The notes: generated by a model not told the origin, from the sequence alone. DNA of 64,000 bases from Ulvibacterium marinum (GCF_003626755.1 NZ_RBCJ01000005.1:248001-312000); one strand, 5' to 3'. Shown: positions 9,882 to 19,720, counted from the stretch's first letter. A program made the numbers and translations.

Positions 9882-10463
9882 TTAGCTCAAAAAAGGGAAG
9901 TTTAGAAGTAGTACAGGTATAATCAATTCTTCCTGTTGTAGGCTGTATCGAATAATTCCGATTGCCTTCGAAATCTGATTCTTTACTGCCTGCATAGAAA
10001 TATCCAAGGCAGTTGCAATCTCCTTGTTCGATTTATGTTGATATCTACTTAAGACAAAAATCTGTTGACATCGACCGGGAAGTTTGCCCACACAATCCTG
10101 TATGATTTCTTCCAACTCGGAGTATTCCAAATCACGTGATATATTCATGGAAAGGTCAATGATGTTAAATCGGGTAAGGTCTTCCTGGGAGAGTTTATTA
10201 CTTCTAAGGTGGTTAAAAATCTGATACTTCACCGCCCTGAATAAATAGGACTGCAAATTGGATATATTTACATCCCTACGCTTTACCCAAAGGTCCGTAA
10301 AAATGTTCTGAACGATATCCTCAATTATCTCACGCTTTTTTAGAACATTGAGGCCATATACCAACATTTTGCCGGAATAGGTCTTATAGATTTCCTCAAA
10401 CGCATCGATATCGTCCAAAGCGATTCTACGTAGCAATTCTTGAGTATTCGATATTCTTAACAT
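9882..10463 (-). CDS. RNA polymerase ECF-type sigma-70 factor (FecI-like)
   Basis: This 193-residue protein has sigma region 2 at about 20-90 (AFEEIYKTYSGKMLVYGLNVL...IEDIVQNIFTDLW, SYLFRAVKYQIFNHLR) and region 4 at about 125-178 (LPGRCQQIFVLSRYQHKSNKEIA with the helix-turn-helix ISMQAVKNQISKA). It belongs to the Bacteroidetes FecI-like group paired with FecR and SusC. It is the first gene of the minus-strand uptake locus and should transcribe susC onward once FecR frees it. The hydrophobic tail after region 4 (IIPVLLLNFPFLS) is common in this group. Confidence 0.95.
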   Translation of the reverse strand: MLRISNTQELLRRIALDDIDAFEEIYKTYSGKMLVYGLNVLKKREIIEDIVQNIFTDLWVKRRDVNISNLQSYLFRAVKYQIFNHLRSNKLSQEDLTRFNIIDLSMNISRDLEYSELEEIIQDCVGKLPGRCQQIFVLSRYQHKSNKEIATALDISMQAVKNQISKAIGIIRYSLQQEELIIPVLLLNFPFLS

Positions 10464-11027
10464 TGGGTCAATGAAGAGTTGGCAATAAATTTAAAAAAAA
10501 ATTATGGATTTCGAAATGTAGACAGGTATCCATGTTTTCAAGAAGCAGGTATTTGAAAATTGAAAGTACTAGAATTAATCCCTATGGGAGTCCTACAGAT
10601 CAATTAAGCTATTGTCCATGTTTATCCCCTTGCCAATATGGGGAAAAGATATTTTCACCAAGGAGTTTGCAGCATGAAGGACCATATAGCCGATCAATTG
10701 ATTTCGCAAAGCACCATTGCACATGGTAAGGAAACTTACACAAGTGGTGAAATGACGATCGGGAATAAAACCTATCCCATGTCTGAAAACGTTAAATCCC
10801 ATACTCAGAAAGAGCTCTTCAACCATAGTTTCTGCAATTCTTCCTTATCCGAGATTTTAAAAATATAAGATTTAACTGAATGGCCTCCAACGGTAATCCC
10901 TATGATTTCTGGTGGGTTGAAATTCGGCAAATTTCGAACCGTAAAATCGAGCTTTAGTAAAAATAAGAATTGTTCTTTCTCTTAACCAACAAGACAGCTT
11001 TACCATAGCCCTTGTTGTATGGCGTAT
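10464..11027. other. Gap without a convincing gene between sigma factor and HAD phosphatase
   Basis: Open frames of 65-77 codons exist on both strands between 10532 and 10868, but they overlap one another, have poor codon patterns, and match nothing I recognise. They may be decayed coding sequence. No clear terminator or repeat is visible. Confidence 0.4.
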
Positions 11028-11825
11028 TTACTTTTTTATCAGATTATTTAATGCTTTTCTTATTCCGTCAGAGTTATTGTTGTCCGTAACTATTGTGGCA
11101 TATTTCTTAACCTCTTCAGGTGCATTACCCATTGCAATACTGGTCCTTGCCAACAAAAACATATCAATATCATTGAAGTTATCCCCAATTGTAATGATTT
11201 CATCTGCTGTAATATCCAATACCTTAATAATCCCTTCGATGCCTCGACTTTTTGAGGCACTATTATTCATTATTTCTAAATAAGTCGGTTTTGATTTGTG
11301 AATATTTAAATAATCAAAGCCAATATTCTTCAAGTGGGTTTCTACATTACTTATTTCAAATGGTTGCCCCATAAGGAGTAATTTATTGGCATAAAAGTTA
11401 GAAGAGATAAGCAAATCAAAATCAATTTTAGTTACTTTGGCGTGGGTGATTTGAACCTCTTGTTTAATCCAATAATCAATTTGGTTTGTGTACCAATCAT
11501 GATGTTTATATAAACTAATGTTGATATTAAAATTTTTGACCTCATTGATTATTTGCATAATCTCCATTGCACCGATAACTTCTTCATGTAATACCATATT
11601 ATTTTGCATAATCAAGGCTCCATTAAAGCAAATAATAGGATTTTCGGTAACGCCTAATTCATTATAGTACGGCAAAGAAGCCCCAGGAGGTCTTGCGGTA
11701 ACAATAGAGATTAGTATGCCCTGCTTATTTAATTTACCTAATACTTCTTTTGTTCCTGACGAAATAATTAGTTCATCTGTTAGAAGCGTTCCGTCAACAT
11801 CAATAAAAATTGCTTTATACTTCAT
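11028..11825 (-). CDS. HAD superfamily phosphatase, Cof type (class IIB)
   Basis: This 265-residue cytosolic hydrolase shows all four HAD motifs: DVDGT at residues 9-13 (nucleophile Asp9 and acid/base Asp11), the motif II region IVTAR (41-45), a lysine near 192 in SKSRGI, and GDNFNDIDM (214-222) for metal binding. The insert between motifs II and III fits the C2 cap of the Cof/YidA group, which dephosphorylates sugar phosphates and similar small metabolites. It stands alone, with about 560 bp upstream and 240 bp downstream free of genes, so its substrate cannot be inferred from neighbours. Confidence 0.92.
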   Translation of the reverse strand: MKYKAIFIDVDGTLLTDELIISSGTKEVLGKLNKQGILISIVTARPPGASLPYYNELGVTENPIICFNGALIMQNNMVLHEEVIGAMEIMQIINEVKNFNINISLYKHHDWYTNQIDYWIKQEVQITHAKVTKIDFDLLISSNFYANKLLLMGQPFEISNVETHLKNIGFDYLNIHKSKPTYLEIMNNSASKSRGIEGIIKVLDITADEIITIGDNFNDIDMFLLARTSIAMGNAPEEVKKYATIVTDNNNSDGIRKALNNLIKK

Positions 11826-12064
11826 TAATAATCATTTGATTTTTTTGTACGTCGTACAACATGAGAATTTAGTTATTAAATAATTTAGGAATATATCCTC
11901 ATTGATTATATCCTGTTTACATAACTCACTTCTCGGTAGATTTACATTTTTTAAAGGGCGATTTAATTGAACTTTTTTGTGGGAATGAGTAGATGCCCAG
12001 GAAAGGTTGATTTTACAGGACTGTTAAAAAAATACTGGAGAAAAGCCAAGAGGCCTTTTATGGA

Positions 12065-14788
12065 CTACTCGGGCCTCAAAGCGTCAACAGGATTGGAAGT
12101 TGCGGTGGAATACGTTTGTCGGCTTACCGTTAAAACGGATATCAGCAAGAGCACCGTTGCCGGTACAATGACTAAATCCATTCCCAGCTCGGTCCTGAAG
12201 GCATAATTGTCCAGCCACGATTTACCGAAATAGAGGATAGCGGGAATTGAGAATGCCACGGCAATACCGAGTACTACAAGATACTCCTTGGACAGCAGGA
12301 GCATCAAATTGCCCGTGCTTGCACCAAGTACCTTCCGGATGCCGACTTCCTTTGTCTTCAGGTTCGCCGAGTAGGAAACAAGTGCAAAAAGCCCGATACA
12401 GGCAATAAGGATGGCCAATAGCGAAAATCCCAGGAAAAGGTTTCCGAACTGTATGTCCTCCAGATATTGCCGATTAAAGGCATCGTCCATAAAGAAATAG
12501 TCCAGAGGGTTACCAGGGTAGAAAGAATCGTAGACTTTCTGGATATGGGCCAACGATCCCTCAATGTCGGACGTATTGATCTTTGCGGAAATAAAGACAT
12601 TTATTCCCCCGCCCGAACGAAGAACGTACGGAGTGTGTTTGTCGCGTAGGGATTGCCAATGAAAATTCTTGACTACGCCTGCTATGGTCCTTGGTTTTGA
12701 ACCGATCATTATTTTTTCCTGTAAAGCATCCTGTGGAGAGCCCAGACCATAAGCTTTAAGTGCTTCCTCATTGACAATGACGTATTCATCCTTTGCCATA
12801 TCCTCGCTTAAGGACTTTCCTGCCAATAGCTCCAAGCCATAGGTTTCTATAAACCCCGATCCGATAGGAAAAGACCTACCATACTTGCCGACACTTTCAG
12901 GTTCGCCCATTTTCCGGATATCCTGTCTTGAGATATTCTTTGACATCCCCGGTATGGCACGGGATCCGGTAACAGCGGAAATCGAACTATGGGCAATGAT
13001 CTCGTCCTTGAAAGAATCGAAAATAGTTTTGGTGAATGCCTGCGCCTCCCTTATCTGTTCCATATTCGTACCATCCGTAACCTCGGGCATATCCGAAATG
13101 ATCGTAGGGCCTTTCAGGACCACGACTCTTTCCATGTCCATCCCAAGCTCTTGGTTTTTCATGAAGGTGACCTGTTTGTATACCAAGAAGGTTCCGGCGA
13201 TCAATAATAGGGATGTAACGAATTGGAAGGCGATGAGCCCCTTGCGCAGACTAAGGTTTCCCAAAGACGCTATCTTGCCTCCCGCGAGTGCACCAATAGG
13301 TCTAAAGGAAGACAATACGAATGCCGGATACAGTCCCGAAAGCAGCGAACCCAAGATGGTTACGGCCAAAAAGAAAATCCAGAAAGATGGGATTTGGAAA
13401 AGACCATAATCCAGTTCCTTGCCTATAATAGAACTTAAAAAGGGCAAGGCAGACAAGGCCAGGCCCAAAGCAAACAAGGCCGCTATTATGTTGACCAATA
13501 GCGATTCCATGAGGAACTGGCGGACCAACTGTTTTTTACGGGCACCGATGGATTTTCTAATACCGACCTCTTTTGCCCTATGCATCGACCGGGCAGTGGA
13601 AAGATTAATGTAATTGAACCACGCCGTAAAAAGAATAAAGAAAGCGATTATGGTAAAAATCCGGACGTTGAGCAGGTTGCCCTTGTTCGCCGCGTAATCG
13701 GGAACCGTATATTTATCGGACCTTAAATGGATATCGCCCAAGTTCTGTAAAGTCGTTTTTTCAACGCCCCTGTTCTCGGAGAGCACTTGACCTTCGTATT
13801 TCAGTAGCAGCCCGTCCAGTTTTTTGCTTACGGTTGCCGGCTCGGCGGTGCTGCCCAAGGTTAAATAAGTCCCGTACCATTGGCGTTCCCATCCCCCGTA
13901 CCGGTTAACGGAACCACCGTTGCCCTGCTTCCAAAAATTCTCGATCGGCAGCAAAAAACCGAATTTCAAATGGCTGTTCAAGGGCAACTTTTCCAGAACG
14001 CCGGTAATGGTATAGGTCCCTGAGGAATTGCCCCCGTCAATCCTTAGATCTTTCCCGACGGGGTTTCTTTGGCCAAAGTACTTTTCGGCGATTTCCTCGG
14101 TGATCACGATATCGTACAACCCGCTCAGGACCGACTCCTGTGTACCTGTCTTCAACGGGAAATCGAACCGCTCCAGAAAGTTCCCGTCCGCATAAAGAAA
14201 ACTGGCCGCCTCCTGGTTGATGGTCTTTTCGGATTCCGGGTCTGTGACAATCGCACTCTCATCGGCCTGAAAGACCCTTGTGAACGATTCTATTTCGGGT
14301 ATCTCGGCCTTTGCGGTCTCTGCAAATGCATATGCGGTATACGGACTTGAACCCTTTTCGCCACTGTCCTTGGTCTGCTCCACGATTACCCGATACGTGT
14401 TGTCAAGGTTATCGTGGAACCTGTCATAGCTTAGTTCGAAATAAACATAGGCCGCGATCAATAGACATACGCCTATACCAATGCCCAGGCTTAGAATGTT
14501 GATCAATGAATAGACCTTGTTTCTCCATAAGTTGCGTTTGGCGATAATCAAATAATGTCCGTACATGGCCGAGTCTGTTTTAAAAGGGTTAAGAACACTG
14601 AATCCAATGAGGATATGCAACATATCCAACCAGTATTTCATGCGGGCATAAAGTTTTCCGTTTCGGGATACCCTTTCCCGATATATTTCCTCTAGGTCGC
14701 CCAGAAATTCCTCGTGCTGTGTTTTCTTAAGGAATTTCGAGGCAAGCCAATTGGCCAAGGTCGGTGTTCCGTTTTTTTTGTTTTCCAC
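12065..14788 (-). CDS. FtsX/MacB-type ABC transporter permease with N-terminal prefix domain (second of pair)
   Basis: This 907-residue membrane protein starts at GTG 14788. The first ~75 residues form the permease-prefix segment (LANWLASKFLKKTQHEEFLGDLEEIYRERV), then comes a MacB_PCD/FtsX permease: TM1 near 95-120, a large periplasmic domain, three TM helices near 385-500, a second periplasmic domain, and three C-terminal TM helices. It has the conserved FtsX coupling motifs KEVGIRKSIGARKKQLVRQF and KEVGIRKVLGAS. Its start overlaps the stop of the preceding permease in TAGTG, implying translational coupling. No ABC ATPase is encoded nearby, so a partner must come from elsewhere or the pair works without one. 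Confidence 0.93.
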   Translation of the reverse strand: MENKKNGTPTLANWLASKFLKKTQHEEFLGDLEEIYRERVSRNGKLYARMKYWLDMLHILIGFSVLNPFKTDSAMYGHYLIIAKRNLWRNKVYSLINILSLGIGIGVCLLIAAYVYFELSYDRFHDNLDNTYRVIVEQTKDSGEKGSSPYTAYAFAETAKAEIPEIESFTRVFQADESAIVTDPESEKTINQEAASFLYADGNFLERFDFPLKTGTQESVLSGLYDIVITEEIAEKYFGQRNPVGKDLRIDGGNSSGTYTITGVLEKLPLNSHLKFGFLLPIENFWKQGNGGSVNRYGGWERQWYGTYLTLGSTAEPATVSKKLDGLLLKYEGQVLSENRGVEKTTLQNLGDIHLRSDKYTVPDYAANKGNLLNVRIFTIIAFFILFTAWFNYINLSTARSMHRAKEVGIRKSIGARKKQLVRQFLMESLLVNIIAALFALGLALSALPFLSSIIGKELDYGLFQIPSFWIFFLAVTILGSLLSGLYPAFVLSSFRPIGALAGGKIASLGNLSLRKGLIAFQFVTSLLLIAGTFLVYKQVTFMKNQELGMDMERVVVLKGPTIISDMPEVTDGTNMEQIREAQAFTKTIFDSFKDEIIAHSSISAVTGSRAIPGMSKNISRQDIRKMGEPESVGKYGRSFPIGSGFIETYGLELLAGKSLSEDMAKDEYVIVNEEALKAYGLGSPQDALQEKIMIGSKPRTIAGVVKNFHWQSLRDKHTPYVLRSGGGINVFISAKINTSDIEGSLAHIQKVYDSFYPGNPLDYFFMDDAFNRQYLEDIQFGNLFLGFSLLAILIACIGLFALVSYSANLKTKEVGIRKVLGASTGNLMLLLSKEYLVVLGIAVAFSIPAILYFGKSWLDNYAFRTELGMDLVIVPATVLLLISVLTVSRQTYSTATSNPVDALRPE
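14513..14760 (-). repeat. Near-identical 5' segment shared with the upstream permease gene (copy 1)
   Basis: About 248 bp covering the prefix domain and start of TM1 match 17240-17490 with only a handful of mismatches. The rest of the two genes is clearly more divergent. This suggests recent gene conversion or strong local constraint. Confidence 0.8.
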
Positions 14789-17517
14789 TATGTATCCATT
14801 TTCAAGGCCTTGACAGGGTTTAATGTAGCTGCGGAATAAGTTTGGCGACTGACCGTGACAATCGAAATGACCAATAAAATGGATGCAGGGATCAGGAGCA
14901 GGTCAAAACCGATACTTGTCCTAAATGCATAACCCTCCAGCCATTCCTTACTGGTATATAGAATTATGGGAATTGCCAGCACAGTGGCCCATAGGAGCAG
15001 GACCAAATATTCCTTGGACAACAACATCATAAGGTTTCCGGTGCCTGCCCCCAGGACCTTCCTAACGCCTATTTCCTTCATCCTGAGTGTTGCCGAATAG
15101 GAAACCAGTGCGAAAAGTCCGATACAGGCAATAAGGATACCCAAAATCGTGAAAGCCAAGAACAGGTTTCCGAAACGTACATCCGCCTGATATTGTCTGT
15201 TGAAATCCTCCTCAAGGAAAAAATAATCAAAGGGATTGCCGGGATAGAACAAATCATAGACGCGCTCGATATGTTCAAGAGATGCATGGATATCGGAAAG
15301 GTCCATCCTAAAAGATATATAAGGAGGCGTGGAGTCGGTAAACGAGAATATATACGGGGCATCCGGTTCCCTTAGGGATTCCCAATGGAAATCCTTGACA
15401 ACCCCGATAACGGTTACGGGAATTCCACCTGAAATCAGTTTTTCCCCTACGGCATCCCTGGCAGAACCGAACCCGAAACTCCTTACCGCCTCTTCATTGA
15501 TTATCACATACTCTTCCTCCGACATTTCCTTTGTAAATGTACTTCCGGCCATAAGTTCAAATCCAAAGGTTTCCAAAAAGTCCAGAGAGGCGAAGGCCAA
15601 CCTTCCATATCGACCCGCACTTTCGGGAAGGCCCAATTTTCGATTGTCGGAAATCGGAATGAAATCCACCCTTCCAGGCAAGCTATAGGATCCGGCTACT
15701 TTGGAAATCGATCTGTCCGTGGAAACTTCGTCCCTAAAGGTTCGAAAAGTCGATCGGCTAAATTCATTGAAGGCCCTGATTTGATTCATGTCCGTGCCAT
15801 CGATTACCTTGGGGGAATCTTTGATTATCTTAGGCCCTTTAAGGACCAGCACTTTTTCGATGTTCATGCCAAGTTCCTGATTTTTCATGTACGTAATCTG
15901 TTTGTAGACCAAATACGTGCCCGAAATAAGGATAAGGGAGGTCAAAAACTGAAATGTAATAAGTCCTTTTCTTAAAGTAGTGTTACCGGCCTGGACCGTT
16001 TTGGCGGTACCAAGCATGCTAATAGGCTTAAATCCAGAAAGAATAAAAGCTGGGTATAGGCCGGAAAGAAAGGAACCGATAAGGACAATGGCAAAAAAAA
16101 TCCCCCAGAACATAGGAATCCAGAGCAGGCTCAATTGAAGTTCCTTTCCTACTATCCGGCCCAATAATGGCAATGCCAAAAACGCTATACCTATAGCCAG
16201 AAAAGCCGCAACGATATTTATAAGAGTGGATTCGACAAGGAACTGCCCTATCAACTGTCGCCTGAACGCACCGATGGATTTTCGGACGCCTACTTCCCTT
16301 GCCCTTTGCATGGAGCGTGCCGTTGAAAGGTTGATATAGTTCACCCAGGCGATAAAAAGGACAAAGAATGCGACCAAAGAAAAAATCCGGACATCCTTTA
16401 GGCTACCTTTGTTGGACACAAAGTCTATGCTAGCATAGGATTCCGATTTTAAATGGACGTCACCAATGGGCTGCAACCTTGTCTTTTCAACGACCTGTTG
16501 ATCGGCGTTTTCCCGTCCCCTGTACTTCAAGAAGAGTTCGTCCAACTTTGAGCTTATCAAAGGAACATCTCCCGATTCTGAAATTGTAAAATAGGTAGCG
16601 AACATTTCACGGATCCATCCACCATATCTATTTACCGAACCCCCGTTGCCATTTTTCCAAAAATTTTCCAAAGGCAACAGAAAATCAAATTGAAATTGAC
16701 TGTTCAGGGGAAGTTCTTTCAGTACGCCCGTAACGATGTAGTTTCCAGGCAAATTTCCTCCGTTTATCTCCAATGTACTACCGATGGGGTCATCGGAACC
16801 AAAATACTTTTCCGATGTTTTTTGGGTAATTACGATACTGCCCATTCCGTTCAGGGCGGATTCCTTGGCGCCACTTTTTAATGGAAAGTCGAATACTTCT
16901 AGAAAGGATTCATCGGCGAATAAAAAGTTGGAGGCGTTTTCGTTAACAGGCCTGCCAGACCTGGGATGGCTCACAACGGCCGATTCGTTGGCCTTGAGCA
17001 CCCTTACGAAATCTTCGATTTCAGGAATTTCATCTTTTGCCGCCTCCCCAAACATGTAGGTCGCGTAAGGGGAAGTACCTTGGTCCGTCCCATTCCTGTT
17101 CTCGTGGATGAGCACACGAAAGATATTTTCAAAATTCCGGTGAAATTTGTCATAACCGGACTCGAAATAGACGTACTGGCAAATCAATAAACAGATACCC
17201 ATTCCTGTCGCCAGCCCGAAAATGTTTATCGCGGAATACACCTTGTTTCTCCATAAGTTACGTTTGGCGATAATCAAATAATGTCCGTACATGGCCGAGT
17301 CTGTTTTAAAAGGGTTAAGAACACTGAATCCAATGAGGATATGGAACATATCCAACCAGTATTTCATGCGGGCATAAAATTTTCCGTTCCGGGATACCCT
17401 TTCCCGATATATTTCCTCTAGGTCGCCCAGAAATTCCTCGTGCTGTGTTTTCTTAAGGAATTTAGAGGCAAGCCAATTGGCAAGCGCGGGCGTATTGTTT
17501 TCTTCTTTTTGGCGCAC
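14788..17517 (-). CDS. FtsX/MacB-type ABC transporter permease with N-terminal prefix domain (first of pair)
   Basis: This 909-residue paralogue of the next gene has the same layout: prefix domain at 1-75, a TM helix near 95-120, a periplasmic MacB_PCD domain, three central TM helices, a second periplasmic domain and three C-terminal TM helices. FtsX-type motifs REVGVRKSIGA and KEIGVRKVLGAGTGN are present. The start is GTG 17517, overlapping the padR stop as TAGTG; its own stop overlaps the next GTG in the same way. It should be expressed under PadR control with its sibling. The transported or sensed compound is unknown; export of toxic or envelope-active compounds is only an inference from PadR linkage. 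Confidence 0.93.
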   Translation of the reverse strand: MRQKEENNTPALANWLASKFLKKTQHEEFLGDLEEIYRERVSRNGKFYARMKYWLDMFHILIGFSVLNPFKTDSAMYGHYLIIAKRNLWRNKVYSAINIFGLATGMGICLLICQYVYFESGYDKFHRNFENIFRVLIHENRNGTDQGTSPYATYMFGEAAKDEIPEIEDFVRVLKANESAVVSHPRSGRPVNENASNFLFADESFLEVFDFPLKSGAKESALNGMGSIVITQKTSEKYFGSDDPIGSTLEINGGNLPGNYIVTGVLKELPLNSQFQFDFLLPLENFWKNGNGGSVNRYGGWIREMFATYFTISESGDVPLISSKLDELFLKYRGRENADQQVVEKTRLQPIGDVHLKSESYASIDFVSNKGSLKDVRIFSLVAFFVLFIAWVNYINLSTARSMQRAREVGVRKSIGAFRRQLIGQFLVESTLINIVAAFLAIGIAFLALPLLGRIVGKELQLSLLWIPMFWGIFFAIVLIGSFLSGLYPAFILSGFKPISMLGTAKTVQAGNTTLRKGLITFQFLTSLILISGTYLVYKQITYMKNQELGMNIEKVLVLKGPKIIKDSPKVIDGTDMNQIRAFNEFSRSTFRTFRDEVSTDRSISKVAGSYSLPGRVDFIPISDNRKLGLPESAGRYGRLAFASLDFLETFGFELMAGSTFTKEMSEEEYVIINEEAVRSFGFGSARDAVGEKLISGGIPVTVIGVVKDFHWESLREPDAPYIFSFTDSTPPYISFRMDLSDIHASLEHIERVYDLFYPGNPFDYFFLEEDFNRQYQADVRFGNLFLAFTILGILIACIGLFALVSYSATLRMKEIGVRKVLGAGTGNLMMLLSKEYLVLLLWATVLAIPIILYTSKEWLEGYAFRTSIGFDLLLIPASILLVISIVTVSRQTYSAATLNPVKALKMDT
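17240..17490 (-). repeat. Near-identical 5' segment shared with the downstream permease gene (copy 2)
   Basis: Partner of 14513-14760; it encodes the same prefix-domain residues (from QHEEFLGDLEEIYRERV through AMYGHYLIIAKRNLWRNKVYS) with very few base changes. Confidence 0.8.
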
Positions 17518-17846
17518 TACATATTAAATTTCAATTGTGGAATGAGTTCCCACATCTTTTGGCGCACTTCCTGTGCGGCCTTCAAATGTTTCAGACCCGA
17601 GTCGGTAATTTTAAAGAACCGTTTGCTCCGGCCACCTCTTTTCACTGTACTGCCCCCTATTTTGGACTGTAAAAGCCCTTTATCCTGAAGGCGGTAAAGG
17701 GTAATATGAACCGCTCCCAATAGAATGGAACGCCCTGAATGTCTTTCGACTTCCTTCTTTACCGAGATGCCATATCCTTCTCCGTCAAGGATACAGACTG
17801 CAAGAAGTACCAATTCCTCAAATTCACCGAGTCCTTTGTTAGCCAT
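17517..17846 (-). CDS. PadR family transcriptional regulator
   Basis: This 109-residue winged-helix protein has the PadR pattern GEFEELVLLAVCIL-DGEGYGISVKKEVE, then AVHITLYRLQDKGLL and a basic wing (KRGGRSKRFFKIT), followed by the short C-terminal dimerization helix. PadR proteins repress adjacent transporter genes and release on binding a ligand. The stop codon overlaps the GTG of the first permease, so regulator and pumps share one mRNA. Dyad sequences 3-24 bp upstream of its ATG suggest autorepression. Confidence 0.94.
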   Translation of the reverse strand: MANKGLGEFEELVLLAVCILDGEGYGISVKKEVERHSGRSILLGAVHITLYRLQDKGLLQSKIGGSTVKRGGRSKRFFKITDSGLKHLKAAQEVRQKMWELIPQLKFNM

Positions 17847-17848
17847 TA

Positions 17849-17870
17849 GTTATACATTGTATGTTATACA
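17849..17870 (-). promoter_or_regulatory. Candidate PadR operator
   Basis: GTTATACA occurs twice 14 bp apart (17849-17856 and 17863-17870), and the segment also contains the dyads ATACATTGTAT (17852-17862) and TGTAT-N3-ATACA (17858-17870). It lies directly upstream of the padR ATG, where an autorepressor would bind. Binding is inferred from position and symmetry only. Confidence 0.55.
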
Positions 17871-18083
17871 AATATATAAATAATATTGAGCCGAAACTTA
17901 TGCTCTTGTCAATATTTTGGAATTTTGATGATGAAGAAATATCTAGTGCTTTAAAACGGCAGATTAATGGAACAGTTTCAAAAGGGAGAAAAGCCATTGC
18001 TTTAAAAGTGCCATTCCTGGTCTCTTTAAGTATTCTCGTTAATCAACCTTTTACGGGACACTTTTGCTCCCTCAAAAAATATA

Positions 18084-19109
18084 TCAGTAACCAATATCAA
18101 TTCCACTAGACCGAACAGCTCGCCCTATCCCCTTCTGCAAGCTCTTAATAATTTTCATCGCTACCTGATGTTGGTTCACGGGAATATTTGGAATTTTCAT
18201 CCCTGTGTTACGGAGCAATTTAAAAGCAATATCTTTTTCTCTGATTGGCAATCCAACTAGACTAGCATAAAACTTCCCCGGATTCTTGACATAATCCTTT
18301 TTTGCACTATATGTTTCAATATAATTTCGCTCATAGCCCGCCACTCGGTCAAAGGTCTTTTCCGAGGCTTCATAAAATTTGTCCCTATCAAATCCCCGTT
18401 TTGTAGGTTTGCCATTCAATATTACTTCGGAGGCTTTATGTTTGGCCAAGGGAGATAGCGTATAGGTATTATTTACATCCTTTCGGCTGATGATGATATG
18501 TACATGTGTCTGAAAGCCCTCTTTTTGCATTCCAGCTACTATCATTTTTCCGTTCTGTTTATGAGGTGCTTGATAATAGAGTTTTTCGATTTTCTTTTCC
18601 AACTTTTTTACATTTCCCTTGATTTCGCCACGTTCCACTTTTCGAATGTCGTTTCTTAGTTTTGCAATCTCTTTTCGGTATGGGGCATTCTCTATGACAT
18701 GTTTTTCAAAACCCCTAAAAGTGCGTTGATGTTCTATCTTGGCATAATACTTAATGCTGTCCACGGTAACCTGTTGGTTTCGATAAAAGGAGTCAGCATA
18801 GTCTTTCATTAGTTCCCTAACATATTTTCTTAGATGGCAAGGGTCATTGTTGATAGCCTTTAATTCGCGCTGACTAGGACTTACGACCAGCGAATAAAAT
18901 TTTGAATCTCGTTTTCTCAATTTAGCAGTATTGCCATCGATTTCGGAAATGACCTTTTCGGAAGACATATTATCATTGTATTGGTCAAAGAAATGTTCCC
19001 GTAGATCTGGGAGTTTCCCCAAATCTTCCTTTTCAAGATATTCGACATAAGCTCCAACACTTGAAGTATAGGTACTTCCCATTTTTTGTGGTGAAATGGT
19101 TATATACAT
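18084..19109 (-). CDS. MobB-type relaxase (DUF5712-like)
   Basis: This 341-residue protein begins MYITISPQKMG and has the family's features: YVEYLEKED near 22-30, SLVVSPSQRE near 73-82, a coiled-coil basic stretch at 140-180, and the metal-binding histidine motif THVHIIISR at 201-209. Members nick the transfer origin of mobilizable Bacteroidetes elements and stay bound to the strand. It is transcribed with the BfmA-like gene upstream (2-bp gap). The C-terminal part (about 280-341) lacks a recognised domain. Confidence 0.85.
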   Translation of the reverse strand: MYITISPQKMGSTYTSSVGAYVEYLEKEDLGKLPDLREHFFDQYNDNMSSEKVISEIDGNTAKLRKRDSKFYSLVVSPSQRELKAINNDPCHLRKYVRELMKDYADSFYRNQQVTVDSIKYYAKIEHQRTFRGFEKHVIENAPYRKEIAKLRNDIRKVERGEIKGNVKKLEKKIEKLYYQAPHKQNGKMIVAGMQKEGFQTHVHIIISRKDVNNTYTLSPLAKHKASEVILNGKPTKRGFDRDKFYEASEKTFDRVAGYERNYIETYSAKKDYVKNPGKFYASLVGLPIREKDIAFKLLRNTGMKIPNIPVNQHQVAMKIIKSLQKGIGRAVRSSGIDIGY

Positions 19110-19111
19110 AA

Positions 19112-19720
19112 CTAATTCATGTTTAATTGTCTTCTAAGCTGTTCATATTCTCCTTGGGAGAGATTTACCTTCAGGTATGGTTTTCCAAAGGTGGGTTCTG
19201 TAACTTCAATTTTTTCCAATAGTTTGTTGCATTCTTTTTTGTACTCTTTGAAATCTCTTTCCAATCGTTCATGTTTTAATCTTGAATAATTTTCTCTAGC
19301 TACTTCGATGATTGGTTGGGGTAGAAACCTGCTCTCTTTTTTGATATCTTTTTTGTTCTTGCAATAGGCCTCGAACAAAATCTTTACCATTTCATGAGTA
19401 GGCCTAATATGTAGCTTTTCCATGTTCTTGATAATGGAAATGAGGTACTCGATTTGCTTCCGGTTCTTCTGGATTTCGGAAACTATTTTTTCAACACTCG
19501 CTCCAAATGGGTCTAGACCGTTCCATTGAAGAAAGAATAGCATCCGATGTAATACCTCGCTGTTCGACTTTGAAAACTGCTTGCTGTACCTTCGAAACCT
19601 TACTGCCACATCGGCCTTGATACTGATAGCCGAATATTCGTATTTGTTTTTCTGTTTTTTCTCCATGATTTTACTTTTTTGCGTCAAACTTTTTAGTGTT
19701 TTCATGGCTTCCGAAGCCAT
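19112..19720 (-). CDS. BfmA/BtgA family mobilization protein
   Basis: This is a 202-residue basic protein with an N-terminal region (SIKADVAVRFRRYSKQFSKS) like ribbon-helix-helix accessory proteins that bind oriT, followed by a mostly helical segment. It matches the BfmA/BtgA pattern seen upstream of MobB relaxases. Three starts are possible: 19720, 19705 (MKTLKS) and 19666 (MEKKQK). A perfect 17-bp palindrome (19704-19720) spans the first two, and a 9-bp inverted repeat (TTTACAGTA 19720-19728 and TACTGTAAA 19742-19750) lies just upstream, so the gene is probably autoregulated. Confidence 0.82.
   Translation of the reverse strand: MASEAMKTLKSLTQKSKIMEKKQKNKYEYSAISIKADVAVRFRRYSKQFSKSNSEVLHRMLFFLQWNGLDPFGASVEKIVSEIQKNRKQIEYLISIIKNMEKLHIRPTHEMVKILFEAYCKNKKDIKKESRFLPQPIIEVARENYSRLKHERLERDFKEYKKECNKLLEKIEVTEPTFGKPYLKVNLSQGEYEQLRRQLNMN

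Noticed and set aside
10532-10868. Small frames between the sigma factor and HAD genes
   Set aside because: Mutually overlapping, unlike any family I know, and no supporting start signals; at most decayed coding DNA.
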